Shown in pieces: positions 51,201 through 62,936 of a DNA stretch of 64,000 nucleotides. The notes under the pieces are model-generated. The model was not told where the DNA came from, did no database searches, and saw only the letters and a program-made list of their open reading frames with translations. The position numbers and the translations under genes are program-made. Position 1 is the stretch's first letter, and the number at the start of each line of letters is the position of its first letter. Source of the stretch: Amblyornis subalaris (lineage: Eukaryota; Chordata; Aves; Passeriformes; Ptilonorhynchidae); NCBI GenBank assembly GCA_018881555.1, contig JACAXG010000130.1, forward strand, positions 2,303,848-2,367,847. Reading direction: 5' to 3'.

Positions 51201-51896
51201 ACTTCTCTAGACTCTTCCTGTATTTCTGTTAGTTCTCATCAGCCTATCTACCAATCTGTCTAATGCTACCCTTAAAATGGGGTCACTGAACATTTTCAGG
51301 CTAAATCCTAACATGAAAAACACAACTTTTCCTTCCGAAAATCAAATACTATACACCCAAAACATTCTTCTGAAAAATCTCTGGAAAAAAATGAGTATTT
51401 AAGTGTTTGTCACTGCATTCCACAACCAGCAGTTCTTGCTAAACAACATATTACAACTTGCAGAGCTATTTTTGGCCAACAACTCTGATTTACTGTTTCT
51501 GGATTGCCTTCTTTGTCATGGGTCTCCCCCAGAAGTTAGCATATGACACTTTTCTAAAAAATCTGAAATTACTATTATAAGCAATCAGACTGAAAATTTG
51601 ACACTCAGCTCTTTAAAATGCAAGCAAACCTTTGCAGAAAACAGCAAATTATTTATAGAGTTATAAATCACTAAAATTATATATATTGAAACAGACATTT
51701 GTAATCGGTTGCTAAGTAGCGAATAAGATTGTTTACATGAAATATAATGTAATTAACATGAAGAATTATACACACCACCTACCTATCCTAGCACTCAAAT
51801 CATCTAATATTATTGTCTATGCTGCTAGAAACAACAGAGACAACAAATATTGAAAAATGAACCCTTCCCTCAGTCCAAGGTTTCTCAAATTAATAG

Positions 51897-51978
51897 AATG
51901 CAGGTAAGTTCAGTTGAGGTCAACATATGAAGCAAAAAAGTAACTCAGCTTTACCAAGAGATCCCACTTACCTGCATT
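51897..51978. repeat. 13-bp inverted repeat made of two splice-donor consensus motifs
   Basis: AATGCAGGTAAGT at 51897-51909 is mirrored by ACTTACCTGCATT at 51966-51978, a perfect 13-bp inverted repeat with a 56-bp spacer. Each arm is a consensus 5' splice site (CAG|GTAAGT) on its own strand. Confidence 0.8.
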
Positions 51979-53465
51979 TCAAATGTCTCCTAGAACTTAN
52001 AACACAGATCATTCCTTAAGATGATTGCTTGCCTATTTATTTTAAACACATTGCAAGGTATAAAAATTACCATAATTGTAAAAATTAAGCATTTAGAAGC
52101 AAAGAAATCTTTACAAAGTGATTGCCCCTGCTACATGTCTGTTTTAACATGAAGTCTTTACACTACTCACAGATCTCTCAAAACCCATAATTCATTTCCA
52201 TGACCGCAAAAAGACTGCAGGCTACATTTAAACACTCTGTATAAATCACATCAACACAATAAACTTTGCAATATGCTGTATATCTATAACATCATAACTG
52301 TTAACACTGAAAATTTACTGGCACCTGCAAGTGTCAAAAGATTATAAGTTTACCTCAATGATAATCAGAAACAGGTCGACACAGAAAAACATCTCCCAAA
52401 AAACAGGCAAATATTTCAAGCTGCTCTGTATCTTTCTCAGATAGAAATAAAAGGAAAATGACCTAGCATAATCTCTTCCTTTCAGCTCCTAATACCAGGA
52501 GAAAAAGGGCATTTTACAACTGACTGCACTTACTAGTGCACTTAACATTAGTTTTAACCTAAAATAAGGGAGAGTAAGTTCCTTCCTTCCCCGCATGCCC
52601 TTTGACTGTTTCTTTGCATGATGAACACACTTCTGTTTTCAAGTCATAAAAAACTAGTTCAAAACTAACCCTCCGGATAAGGCTCAACCATGGAATCAAT
52701 ACTTCCCATTCTTCAAAATGGGAAAATAATGTTCAATGGGTTNGAAAATATGTTTGGTTCCATGAAGACGATTTGCTATACATTTAAGCCTTAAAGGGGG
52801 GAAATCAGACTTGAAAAGCAGTTCTAGAAAAGAAGAAAAGAGAACTGCAGAAAAATATATTGCTAATATCACAGTTAAATGCCAAACAATAAAGGACCCT
52901 TACTAAGTTTGTCGCCATTTTACTAACATATTCTTTTCATAAGCATATTTTTTCTTTCCTAAAATTTACTTCTCCAAACACACTTAGATGCATTAAGTAG
53001 CAAGCAGATGATACAAACCCTTTAATATATTTATTTGGCAAGTTGTTGGCAAGTTAAAACAAACAAAAAAGACATGAAAAACACCAAATAGGACTCTAGT
53101 ATGCCATCAAAATGGGGCATCCTCGTTTTGTGTTCAAATATCCACTCCCTTCTAAAACCTTACTCTCCAAATCCTTCTCCACTACATTTAAAGGTATGAC
53201 TAAATCCAAGTGCTCTCTCTACTAAGCTGCCAGAAAGATAGTAACTGTTGGAATGTGTTACTGTGATTTTTTTCAATAATCCGCAGTCTTTCACTGCCTT
53301 TAGTCAAGACTTGCAATCTCAACTTCCTTCCCATCTCTCACACATTCTTTGCGACAGTAGCTTTTTAACATACTCTATGTTGACATTAAGGTGAAAAAAA
53401 CTCAATCACTATCTGCTGTTGTCCAAGTGTCAATGATTACTAATAGGAGANTGGGTGTATAATCA

Positions 53466-53920
53466 CCTAAAATCAGAATATCCTGCGTTGGAAGGGACCC
53501 ACAAGGATCATTGAATTCAACTCCTGGCCCTGCACAGGACACCCCCAACAATCCACCCTCTGCCTGAGAGCACTGTCCAAATGTTCCTGGAGCTCTGGCA
53601 GCCTTGGGGCTGTGACCATTCCCTGGGGAGCCTGTCCAGTGCCTGACCATCCTCTAGGGGAAGATACCTTTTCCTGATATCCTCCTAAACCCTCCCCCGA
53701 CACAGCTCCAGCCATTCCCTCGGGTCCTGTCCCTGGTCATAGTGAACAGAAATCAGAGCTGCCCCTTCGCTTCCCCTCATGAGGAAGCTGCAGACCCAGA
53801 CGAGCTCTGGCCTCAGTCTCTTTTTCTCCAGGCAGAACAAACCAAGTGACCTCGGCCATTCTTCACATGGCTTCCCCTCCAGACCCTTCACCATTTACTT
53901 CTTTGGACTCCTGTGTAAGG
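53466..53920 (-). mobile_element. CR1 fragment, about 450 bp, minus strand
   Basis: The plus strand has ATCAGAATATCCTGCGTTGG, AAGGGACCCACAAGGATCAT and CCAGTGCCTGACCATCC, then ATGAGGAAGCTGCAGACC, CTTTTTCTCCAGGCAGAAC and CCCCTCCAGACCCTTCACC. It is a reversed CR1 tail of a different subfamily from the copies at 31014 and 42895, judging by the middle section. Same orientation as BAZ2B. Confidence 0.9.
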
Positions 53921-56900
53921 TAGTTTCAAAGAGCCAAAATGAGAGTCTCTATTGTTTCTAATATTAGACTTGGTAAGTAAAAAAAAACCAAAAAGCCAAA
54001 CAGGAATTCTCCTTGCTGCTTTGAAAGCTCCTACAATCATGCTATAAAGAAATTGTTTCTGGCATTGCAACTGTTGTAGAGGTTGAGTCCCCCAGTGACC
54101 TATTGAGCACTCTTCTGCCTCACTTTTCTCCTAAACCACACAGTTGTAGTCTCAACTGTTATCTCTGATTTAGCTTTCTTCAACATTGTGTGAATGGCAC
54201 ATGTGTGAATACCCTTCAGCAGTGAAGTGCTAAGAGTAACTCCAAGGATAAAAAATGATCAGAGACGCAATGGAAAAACACTGGTTTGCATTTCTTATGG
54301 TTTATCCTTTTTCCAGTTGCTGTAACTACTTAGAAAAGACCAGAGCTGTAAGGAGTGATAACATCTTTTATTAAATCAACTGATACAGCTTGAAAAACTA
54401 GACTCTTTCAGGCATGTATGTCTGATATTTTTATCTTGCCGACAAACACACTAAAGAATCTTCCTTAATGGCTTCCCATTTTCCTGGATCCATACATATG
54501 AAAAATTTATTTACAACTTTCCTCAGCAATACTTTCTATTTACATGCCAGGTTATACGTTAGTAACTTACAACATACTGGATCAAAATATGTGTGCAGAA
54601 GGGGCATTTTGGGCTCTCTTTTACTCCCACAAGAACTAAGGATGTTAGGAAAACTGATTTTTATAGTCAAAAATATATGTCTCCTTATAAAAGTTCCAGT
54701 CACTACGGCAAACAAAAATACAGAAAAGTTATCAAACTAAGAGTATAAACTAGTGGAAACACCTCCCTTGATTTCTAACTGAAAAGCAAAACTGAATGGG
54801 GGGGAGATCAACTTTACATCACAGCTTATATATATTAGTAATTGATGTTTCTAAGTACATACTTTTCACATTATAATGATAGATAAGCATACCTGTATAA
54901 GACTACAGTCAGTCCTAATACATCCATTATTTTCTCCACGTGATACTTAACAAGACTGCTTAGTTTCATTTTACTACACCTTCATTTTGTGTAATAAAGT
55001 AATATTTTATACTTCTTGGTTTTCCTCCAAAAGCACTAGGCATATGATGCATGAAAACCACAAATTTCAGCAACTACAGTGTTAGCAAGGTAACACTGCG
55101 TAAATCTAACAAGGATTTCTTATTCAGAAGAACAAATGTTACAAAAGGACTACAAAGCTTGGCTGATGTCACTTTTTTAGGCTTTGCATAAGGAGATTTG
55201 GTGTTTAAGATGTAAGCCACTGCTCACCCTTACACTTTGTTTCTTCAAAGCTCAGAGTTTAACATTTTATTCAGCATTTAGTTAAAAATAAATATTTAAT
55301 ACTGAGGTTGTTCTACGATGCAAGCACAGCTAAAATGAAGGGCCTCTGTGGCTGCAGCAACCAGATTTCAAATGCAGGTAGATCAATTTAAAAAAGCTGA
55401 AGCACAGTCTCCATGTGTGAGTAGAATGGTTTATAATAGCTTGCAAATGACTATGTGCTTTGCTGTGACCAGCTGTTCTTAAAGCATGAATATGCAACCA
55501 ATTCACGTTAAAGACAAATCCCAGCACCGTATCTACAGGGGTATCCTAGTAGTTTTTGCTTGTTCCACACGTTAGCTCTGTTAAGGATACAAATAACAGT
55601 AACTTCAGAACAAACAGGACCAAACTATGGCTTTTCATCACTAAGTCCATTAGCACAGCAAGGGTTGTACATCTTTAGAACTCTCCTACAAACAGCTCAG
55701 GCAACACAACAGTGATCTCCAAGCCAAAAAGAAAAAGCTCCACAGCATACACAGAAGCCCGTTTGCCAAGCTTTTGCTTCAGCTGATCAGCCAGTCTGCC
55801 CTGACCCGCTTGAAGCCTTGCATCAAGCTTCAAACACTTAAAAACATCCATCATAAAAACAAAGACAGGACACTGAATTATACAGTATTAACCTCCACGG
55901 TTTGCATACAAAGACCTAGAGATTTATTTATGTCCTAGCACGTTAAGAGCTTCAGCACACTGTTCTTTACATCAAACTAGCTGCCAATTTGATGAACCTC
56001 TCTGCCCTCAGCAGGAGTACAGTGTCTTTGATTAATGAGTGCATGCTTGTGGAAAAGTGCAAGAAGCAAAAATGGAGCAAAATCCACACAATTATGCCCC
56101 TATGCACCAACGGACCTGCAATAATTTTTGTCCAACTGGCTTCCTGTTGTAGAAAGGCTGAGGGCTGAGGAGTGGGTTGTGGGATTATTTTGCTGATTAT
56201 ACTTCGATATTACACACCACTCTTCTAAACAGGTATCAGGTAAAATGCAATTAATTGTTTATTAAAGAATATTTCAGCATTAGAAAAACATTAATTCATT
56301 AACACAAATCGATTAATAATTAGGGTCACAATCCAAAAATGTTAGCTATGCACTCAAAGTGAAGACAAAAATACACTCTAGAAGATTTCAAGGTTTTAGC
56401 TTCTCATCCAACAGACTCAGGACTGAGATTCAATCTCAAGAACAGCTAGGCAGATTATTTTGTACCTTTAAATCACCATATTAAANACTTCAAACAAAAT
56501 CTAGCTTACACTTCTTGTAATTTACAAGGATACACCGGTAGGGTACANCATTATTCAAAAAATGAAAATTCTTCATTATCCTTTCCAACAATTTCAGAGC
56601 AGAACTAAGTTCTGTGTGAGGCTCCAAAAAGATGAGGGCATTATCTGACAGTCAGTGTATTATTTCTAAACCTATCTTCTTTTCCAAGGCTTTATACTGC
56701 AAACATTACTCGAGACAAGAGACAAGTATTTAAACTTAGCTGAGTTCAATGGGGCCATTACAAATGTACATCAGGTAGACCAATTTTTAAAGCAGTTTTT
56801 CTTTANATTTTTAGTAGTTTGAATGTTAAGGTTTTGGGCAATTCCTCCTTCAAGGACTAGAAAAATCTCTGCAATCTCTTTTTGCAAACTACCAAGGCTT

Positions 56901-59615
56901 AACCCATTCAGCTCTTTACAATGCCTGACCTACATCAAGTGAAAAGGGAGTCTTATGTCCTTTACACACAAAAACCAAGACATTCAGGAGGCCCCGAAGG
57001 GTGTGAGTAGCAAGGTAATGAGAGAGAATCCACATTAAAGGCGACAGGCAGCATACAGACACTGACAAGCCCAGNACACCTTTTTCTAAGTCCATACTTT
57101 CAGAGGCTATGTTTGAGAGATCATCTGTCACTAAGCAAGGTTTAAAAATGTATACTTGCTTTGATATTTGTCTTTTTTCCAATGATCTGAAAGATAATCA
57201 CATAAAAAGAGAAGGAACTGATATTAGGAATTGTGTCAAATACATCAATTAATTCTGTTAAACTAAACGAGGAAAACCCTTGTATCCTCCTTTCCTTGTG
57301 GCCACATTAAAATACTGAAACAAGCATTAGACTTTCTGACACTCCAAGAGTGTTTCTTTCACCTAGTGTCTCATGAAATGCTAATATCACAATAAAATAA
57401 ATCACAATTTCTCCTCCCCCCAAAAAAGCCCAAAAATCTAAATGATACCATAACATTTTATTTTTAATATTTGTTTCCATTTAAACCTCGAAGGAACTTC
57501 GGTATCAGACTTTAACAAAGTGTATTTGTTTTTTCTTTTTCAGGAATGGCTCAAGACCATGGCACTATTTAACTGTAAATTTAGGACAGTAAAGAGCTAA
57601 AACACTAAACAAGAACTTAACACAGCTAATATGTGAAACTGTGTGCTAACTGGATTATGTGTTCTACATACCATTTTTCCATTTAAAATTCTACTATTAA
57701 GAAACAAAATAACAGCAAAATACTGCATCTTGCCTGGCCCTTGTGTAGAGACTGAATACACAGTCCCAATTTTGTTTAATGACTATGTGCATTGAGCTTA
57801 CCTACCCANAGCATTATTCTGCAGAATAACAAACCATGCATTTCCGTTTTCAAGGAAACAACTACTCAACACACTAGAGATTAAAGTCAGAGAAGACAGC
57901 TCTTTTCGTCCTCTACCACCAACTACTTGCGATGTTGGTAAAAGACTAAACCATTCCCTGCATCAGAGTCCATATCTTGGTACCAGTGAAACTAATACTG
58001 TCTCGCCTTCATAAACTCCTAAGAAACATAAATTAAAAAAANTAATGTGAACCTAGTATTTTCCTCACACAAATCTTCTGGTGATTCCTTGTTGATTTAT
58101 TTGTTGCTATTTATAATAAAAAGAGTTTTAAAGCAAAAATGTAGTATTATAACAAAAAAAAAATTTAAAACATAGATGTCAGTTAAAAAAGGATGTTTCA
58201 TTTCCTTCTGTGATGCAGTGGCGAAGATTATCCATACCTAAATTCTGAATACTGCATAACGTTCTTCAACATAAATTTCCCGTTTCTATAAAATACACTG
58301 ACCACCATATACTCACTGCATTTTGCCTACATTCAGGATGTTGTAAACTGTCAAACAATCACAAAAATCACTGCTGTCCTTGACAACTGCTTCAGTGTTT
58401 CTTCTGGTGGCAATTAACAATCACAAACTAGTTTATAATGTGGTATGACATAATTTACTGAAGATACTATAGTAAAACTAATTCAGAAGCTGAACCACAG
58501 ATGGGAGAAAACTGGTAGACTATGGGAATCTTCCTTGGGCCAAATTATCTAAGTGATGGAAACACTAACTAGCACTCTTATGTAATCTATTTGAATAGTC
58601 TGTTTCTTTTTAAAAAAAAAGCCATCCCACCACTATTTTGTTTCATTTAAAGAGACCTATATTTTAAGAGTCTGGAAAATGGATCACAGCGAAGTGATTT
58701 GAACACAGTGTCCATACAGTGAAGCCCTTAACGTGCTGGGGGAGGGGAGGAAGGGTGTAGCAAACTGCATTGTCGGTTATACCTCCCAACGGTCAAGATC
58801 TCCTATTCCAATTATAAGAAAATCATAGAACTAAAAGCAGTGAGGTACTCCTTTCCCTCACTCTGGGATATGAGACCGGGTGCACAAACTTCTTTTTATT
58901 TGCAACTGTGATATTCCACGTCTTGCATAGGAACAGAAAAGTAGCAACAAAGACTTTAACAATTGCAGTTCAAGCTGGGAGGGACTGTTCTGTTTGAATT
59001 CAATGACACCACTAATGGCTTCTTAGCAGTTTCATGAAATCAACCAGCTGTCAAATCGATGCATCAGAAGGAACAGTTATGCACTCCCATTAGAAAAAGC
59101 AACACATCAGAATGTTTTCCAAAACATCTGCTCCTTTACACTGCAGTTCTACAATAAAAATGCAAACAAAGAAAACATGAAAAAGGGCAACAGGACCTAA
59201 AACGAACGACTTCTATTACTTTCTTATTTGCATTTTAAGTGTCTCCCAAAAAGAAAAAAAAAGTCAGTCTTGAAGAACCTTCTTCTTAACATAAGGTCAG
59301 TATAAAGATTAAACAAATACACTGCAGTGGTCAAGCAATGTTTTCTCCCTCCATGACATAAAGATATTGCTAGTTTATCTTTTGAAAACGCAAAACATTA
59401 CATGTTCAAAAAAAATCAAAGTACTTTTCACCAAAAAGTATGAAGCATGTATTTAGTTACCTTTCCTCTCACACTACTCAAAAGATTTTACAATGGTATT
59501 GACAACCTACAATAATTTTAAAAATAATTACCTTTTTGTGGGAACACAGATGTGTAAGGGACCCAGCCCAGTGGAATTTAGTTTAAGAAAATAATTTGGA
59601 TGAGAAATACCAGTG
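53921..59615. other. Intron, one candidate conserved block
   Basis: AT-rich intron. The stretch 55700-56110 is less AT-rich and repeat-free and has the texture of a conserved non-coding element. A G-rich run (GGGGGAGGGGAGGAAGGG) lies at 58739-58756. No genes are supported. Confidence 0.45.
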
Positions 59616-60053
59616 TGTCACGGTTTAGGAANGGTATTCTCCAATTTGGTGCTGCCACTGAAACCATGTGCTGCTCATTCACTCCCTCCCCTTCTTCAGG
59701 ATAGAGAGGAGAACTGGAGGCACAAAAGATCACGGGTTGAGGCAATAACAATTTACTGGAAACAGCAATGAGATAAGAAAACAAATAGTAATAGCAACAA
59801 TACCAATGACAGAGGATACAAGAAAGAGTCCAAAGATTCACACGGAAACAACAATACCTTCCCTAGGTTCACTGTGAAGAAAGGTCTTCTCTCACCAAAA
59901 GGAAGAGTTTCTTGCCTCTCACCACCGCCCCTCACTTCCTACCGCCACCCGCCCCCCATCGACAGAGGTGAGGTGGTCAGAACTTCTGGGTCCTGGCCAT
60001 GCCGCCTCCTGCCTACTGTAAAAATTAACCCTGTCCTGGCTGGAACTAGGACA
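59616..60053. mobile_element. Probable avian ERV solo LTR (about 440 bp)
   Basis: The segment begins TGTCACGGTTTAGGA and ends ATTAACCCTGTCCTGGCTGG plus AACTAGGACA, so it has the TG...CA ends of an LTR. The two ends resemble a widespread bird ERVL-type LTR that starts TGTCACGGTTTAA and ends AATTAACTCTATCCCAGC...CA (from memory). Internally it has a purine-rich stretch and a CACCGCCCC-like GC-rich part. No retroviral coding sequence flanks it, so it is a solo LTR. I could not find a clean target-site duplication, and orientation is undetermined. Confidence 0.6.
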
Positions 60054-61760
60054 TGGTACCTCAATTCCAGTTTATTTTCAATATACAATAGTCACAAAAC
60101 CTTATATTGTGCCATCCAGAACTGACTTTGAATCAGGAATGAAAAGAAAACATTTCCTGATCCTCTGAAGAAATATTTTTTACTCCAGAGAGCTCTGTTT
60201 ATGAACAACTTCTTCACACCCTGATATGAATACTCCCCTTCGTTACAAGGAATTGGTACGACCTATGACTAAACAAATATCACCTGCTTAAAGAGAACAT
60301 AGAATTTCTTGAACACTGAAGATCCCTTAACAACTCCTAGTGCTTCCTCTACATACACTTTACAAAAATTACCTGGGCTACCATTTTCTTAACTTTACGC
60401 AGTTTATTGATTTTGTAGCATTTTGACAAAAACATATATGTAGTTTATTATGAGATGTAAAAGCTAAACTATAATTTTCTGAAACTACTTATCCTCNGTT
60501 GCTCACCATTTATAATCAATCCTCTAGACCTCTGTTGCATTTATAATTTAGAACCACCTATTGTACATGCTTTCAACTATTTAAATGTTCTCATTTATTC
60601 AGTATTCACCTAGCTAGCAAATATTGAATCCAACCACACTTTCTGATGTATTTAGGAAAGAAAAAAAGTAAGCATCTGACATTTGTTTTAACATAACCTT
60701 AAGGTTGCTTTAAGTACAGCATTCAATACTAACTTGTATAGAAAGTCTCGATGTACAAACAGCTATTCCTATTACTTTCTATGTTAATTGTTGTCAATAT
60801 TTTTCCCAATCCCAGAGACAAAGAAAATGTAAATTAAATACACGTAGTTTCATGTTCTCCATAGCGTGACTTTAAATATGCAGCAAGTCAAACAAGCATA
60901 GAAAGAAGAATGGAAAACCAGAACTTTACATACAACAGTTATTCCTTATCAAGTTTCACTAACCCCATGTTTCACTAAGTCATACCATGTAACCAGAAAA
61001 ACTTCTATGAGATTTAAAAAAATGCAATTGAGAAGCAGATTAACAGAATAGTACCTTTTACTGTTTTCCCTTTCACAACAGCTGATGCAAAACTTGTAGT
61101 CAGAGGAAAAGAGGTCTGTTGTTGGGTTTTGGGTAGGGGGTTGTGGGGTTGGTTCTTTCAATGAGTTTAGCATAGTTAGGACATTTAGCCACACACATTA
61201 TACAGTACCTGGAAGATAAGCCAAACTACATGTAATATTTATAGGTACTTTCCAGACAGAACCTTTTAATAATATAGCTTAATACGTTTGTTGCTTCTTA
61301 ATAAATCTCCAAGTCTGTCATTGAAAAATGGAGCGCTGTATTGCCATGTTTCTCATGCCAAGAAGACACTATTTATTTCTCANGGAAGATCCTGTACCAA
61401 GTGTTTCATGCAAACTTCACATCAGATTACTACTTCCCATAAACAAAAACAATGCAAATCTCCAGATAATTTTTTATTTAACATAGTAACTTCAGAACGC
61501 TTTTTAAAATAATCCGACAGTTAAGCATTATGCATTAAATACTGAAGCCAGGGCAGAAAAAAAAAATGGGAGCATAATCCAAAAGCACGATTGTTTTCCT
61601 GTTACGAAACCAGACACCAGATAACGAAGCATATTCACAATGTCCCCTGTACGTGCAGGCTCAACTAGGAACCTTTCTCTTTAAAGTAAGGTTTACAACG
61701 CGTTAGATCAGGAATTCCAGGGGAAAGCAGTCTTGGAGTAAAATCCCCTTAAACTTTACA
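60054..61760. other. Intron adjacent to the promoter, nothing recognised
   Basis: AT-rich sequence between the solo LTR and the CpG island. No repeat or exon is supported. A GGGTAGGGGGTTGTGGGG stretch lies at 61129-61147. Confidence 0.5.
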
Positions 61761-61768
61761 TGACGTCA
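61761..61768. promoter_or_regulatory. Perfect CRE (TGACGTCA), left of CpG island
   Basis: The full 8-bp palindromic cAMP-response element is the consensus for CREB/ATF proteins. It lies about 200 bp left of the CpG island, within the presumed first intron of BAZ2B and 1.2 kb from a second identical site. Binding is inferred from the motif. Confidence 0.6.
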
Positions 61769-61882
61769 CTATCTGTCCCTGTAACATTTTCTAAACTTTG
61801 ATGCTTATCCAGAAGCGCTTTCAGGTTTTTTACTCATTCCCTCCTAGAAGAGACGGACAGACTTTGGAATAAAAATTTGCCC

Positions 61883-61891
61883 AAGATGGCG
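61883..61891 (+). promoter_or_regulatory. YY1-type motif (AAGATGGCG)
   Basis: AAGATGGCG on the plus strand matches the core of the YY1 site common in CpG-island promoters. It sits at the left edge of the island and its orientation points away from BAZ2B, which would suit divergent initiation; that is a weak inference from one motif. Confidence 0.4.
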
Positions 61892-62525
61892 AAAGGCTTG
61901 TTGTTTAGAGGGCAGAAAAATGGAGGATATTGTAATATACACAAAGGGATAAATTTCAACAACTCGGCTCAGCGCTGCAGCTGCTTGTTTTCTCTTTACA
62001 AGGACGGGACACGCACAAAGCCGCAGGCAGAGGGGCCCGCGGCGAGCCGGGTGTGCGGAGCGGCGCCCGCTCCCGGCCCGCGCCGCGCCCCGCACCGCGC
62101 GGGAGGGAGGGAGCGCCTACCCACCCGTGCGCGAGAGCGGAGGCTGCGCGACGCCGGGGCCGCCCGCGGAGGGGCAGCGCGTGCTGCGGCCGCTGCCCCG
62201 CGGCCGCTCCGCACGGCCGCGCCTCGCGGCCGCCCTGACAACCCCGGCCGAGGGGAGCGGGGCAGCGCCCGGCGGCGAGAGGGGAGCGGGACGGGAGGGC
62301 CGCCGGGAGCGGAGCGCACCGCACAGCGCCACACAAAAGAGCCGCCCGGTGGCCACTGGCAGCCGCCGCGCCGCCCCGGAGGCTGCGGGCGGCCGTCGGC
62401 AGAGACGTGACCGGCGCCGCCCGGCCAAGGCACGGGCGTGCGGCCATGAGTAAAGTTTAAAATCGCTCGGAACACGGCCGTCCCGTCTGCAGACACCCCG
62501 GCCCTGGTCTTTCCCCGGGACTCAC

Positions 62526-62640
62526 CTCCATGCAGCCACTCCGCCTCCCGCCCGCAGCCGTGCCCGGGCAGGGCCCCGCGGCGGGACTCGCGCTCGGCCC
62601 ACACAACAAAGGGACGATACGCACCGGCGGGGACGAGGCG
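62526..62640 (-). other. Candidate BAZ2B first exon B (3' part; 5' end unknown)
   Basis: A consensus minus-strand donor (GCATGGAG|GTGAGTCC) has its last exon base at 62526 and GT at 62525-62524. The exon would extend rightward into the CpG island; the start given here is arbitrary. It ends in G, giving the downstream BAZ2B ATG a favourable -3 base when spliced directly. It contains an ATG three codons before the donor. It may be an alternative or downstream first exon. Confidence 0.4.
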
Positions 62641-62701
62641 GGCGCTGCCCGGGTTCGGGAGCCCCGGCGCGGCAGGACGCCATCCCACCCCAGCCGCTCA
62701 C

Positions 62702-62830
62702 CTGGGAGAAGCTGCGCCGCTCAGTACGCGGGGTGCGCGGCTCTCACTCTCCCGCTCTCTCCCCTTCGCGGTACGGTGCGGGCGGCGCGCGCCGGGCCGG
62801 CCCTTCCCGGCGCTCCCCGGAGCCGCGCGC
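62702..62830 (-). other. Candidate BAZ2B first exon A (3' part; 5' end unknown)
   Basis: A strong minus-strand donor (CTTCTCCCAG|GTGAGCGG) has its last exon base at 62702 and GT at 62701-62700. Upstream sequence is CpG-rich with GC boxes, and a purine-rich stretch (GGGGAGAGAGCGGGAGAGTG) lies about 50 bp before the donor. The transcription start is not readable, so the right boundary is nominal. It lies nearest the GC-box/CRE core and is the more likely main first exon. Confidence 0.45.
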
Positions 62831-62880
62831 AGCGCGCGGAGGGGGCGGGGGCGCGGGGGCGCGCGCGGGCGGGGGCGCGC
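62823..62880. promoter_or_regulatory. GC-box cluster, G4 and Z-DNA-prone core
   Basis: A near-perfect palindrome CCGCGCGC-A-GCGCGCGG (62823-62839) is followed by five G runs (62841-62875, spaced by C, CGC, CGCGCGC and C) on the plus strand. It includes GGGGCGGGG Sp1/KLF-type boxes. Alternating CG dinucleotides favour Z-DNA and the G runs fit a quadruplex pattern. It lies just upstream of candidate first exon A. Confidence 0.7.
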
Positions 62881-62936
62881 GCGGCAGCCGCCCCCAGCCG
62901 GCAGGTCCTTGGCGGGGGTCGTCGACCCCGCGGCCC

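Larger units (their letters stand above)
46476..53465. other. Intron, minor motifs only
   Basis: Seven kb of AT-rich intron with a G4 motif (48237-48260) and an inverted pair of donor-like motifs (51897-51978). Three CCAAT-like pentamers fall within about 110 bp at 50738-50845. No gene, CR1 or LTR is recognised. Confidence 0.5.

Noticed and set aside
57805..57821. 17-nt exon-like interval on minus with good acceptor TTTGTTATTCTGCAG and donor GTAAGCTC
   Set aside because: Below any plausible exon length without other support, and it contains an N.
61877..62410. 177-codon plus-strand frame starting at the AAGATGGCG motif
   Set aside because: The start is a YY1-type motif in non-coding DNA; the translation turns into GC-rich low complexity with no recognised domain.
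61996..62688. 230-codon minus-strand open frame in the CpG island
   Set aside because: Same composition effect. It crosses a consensus splice donor at 62526 and shows no known protein motif.
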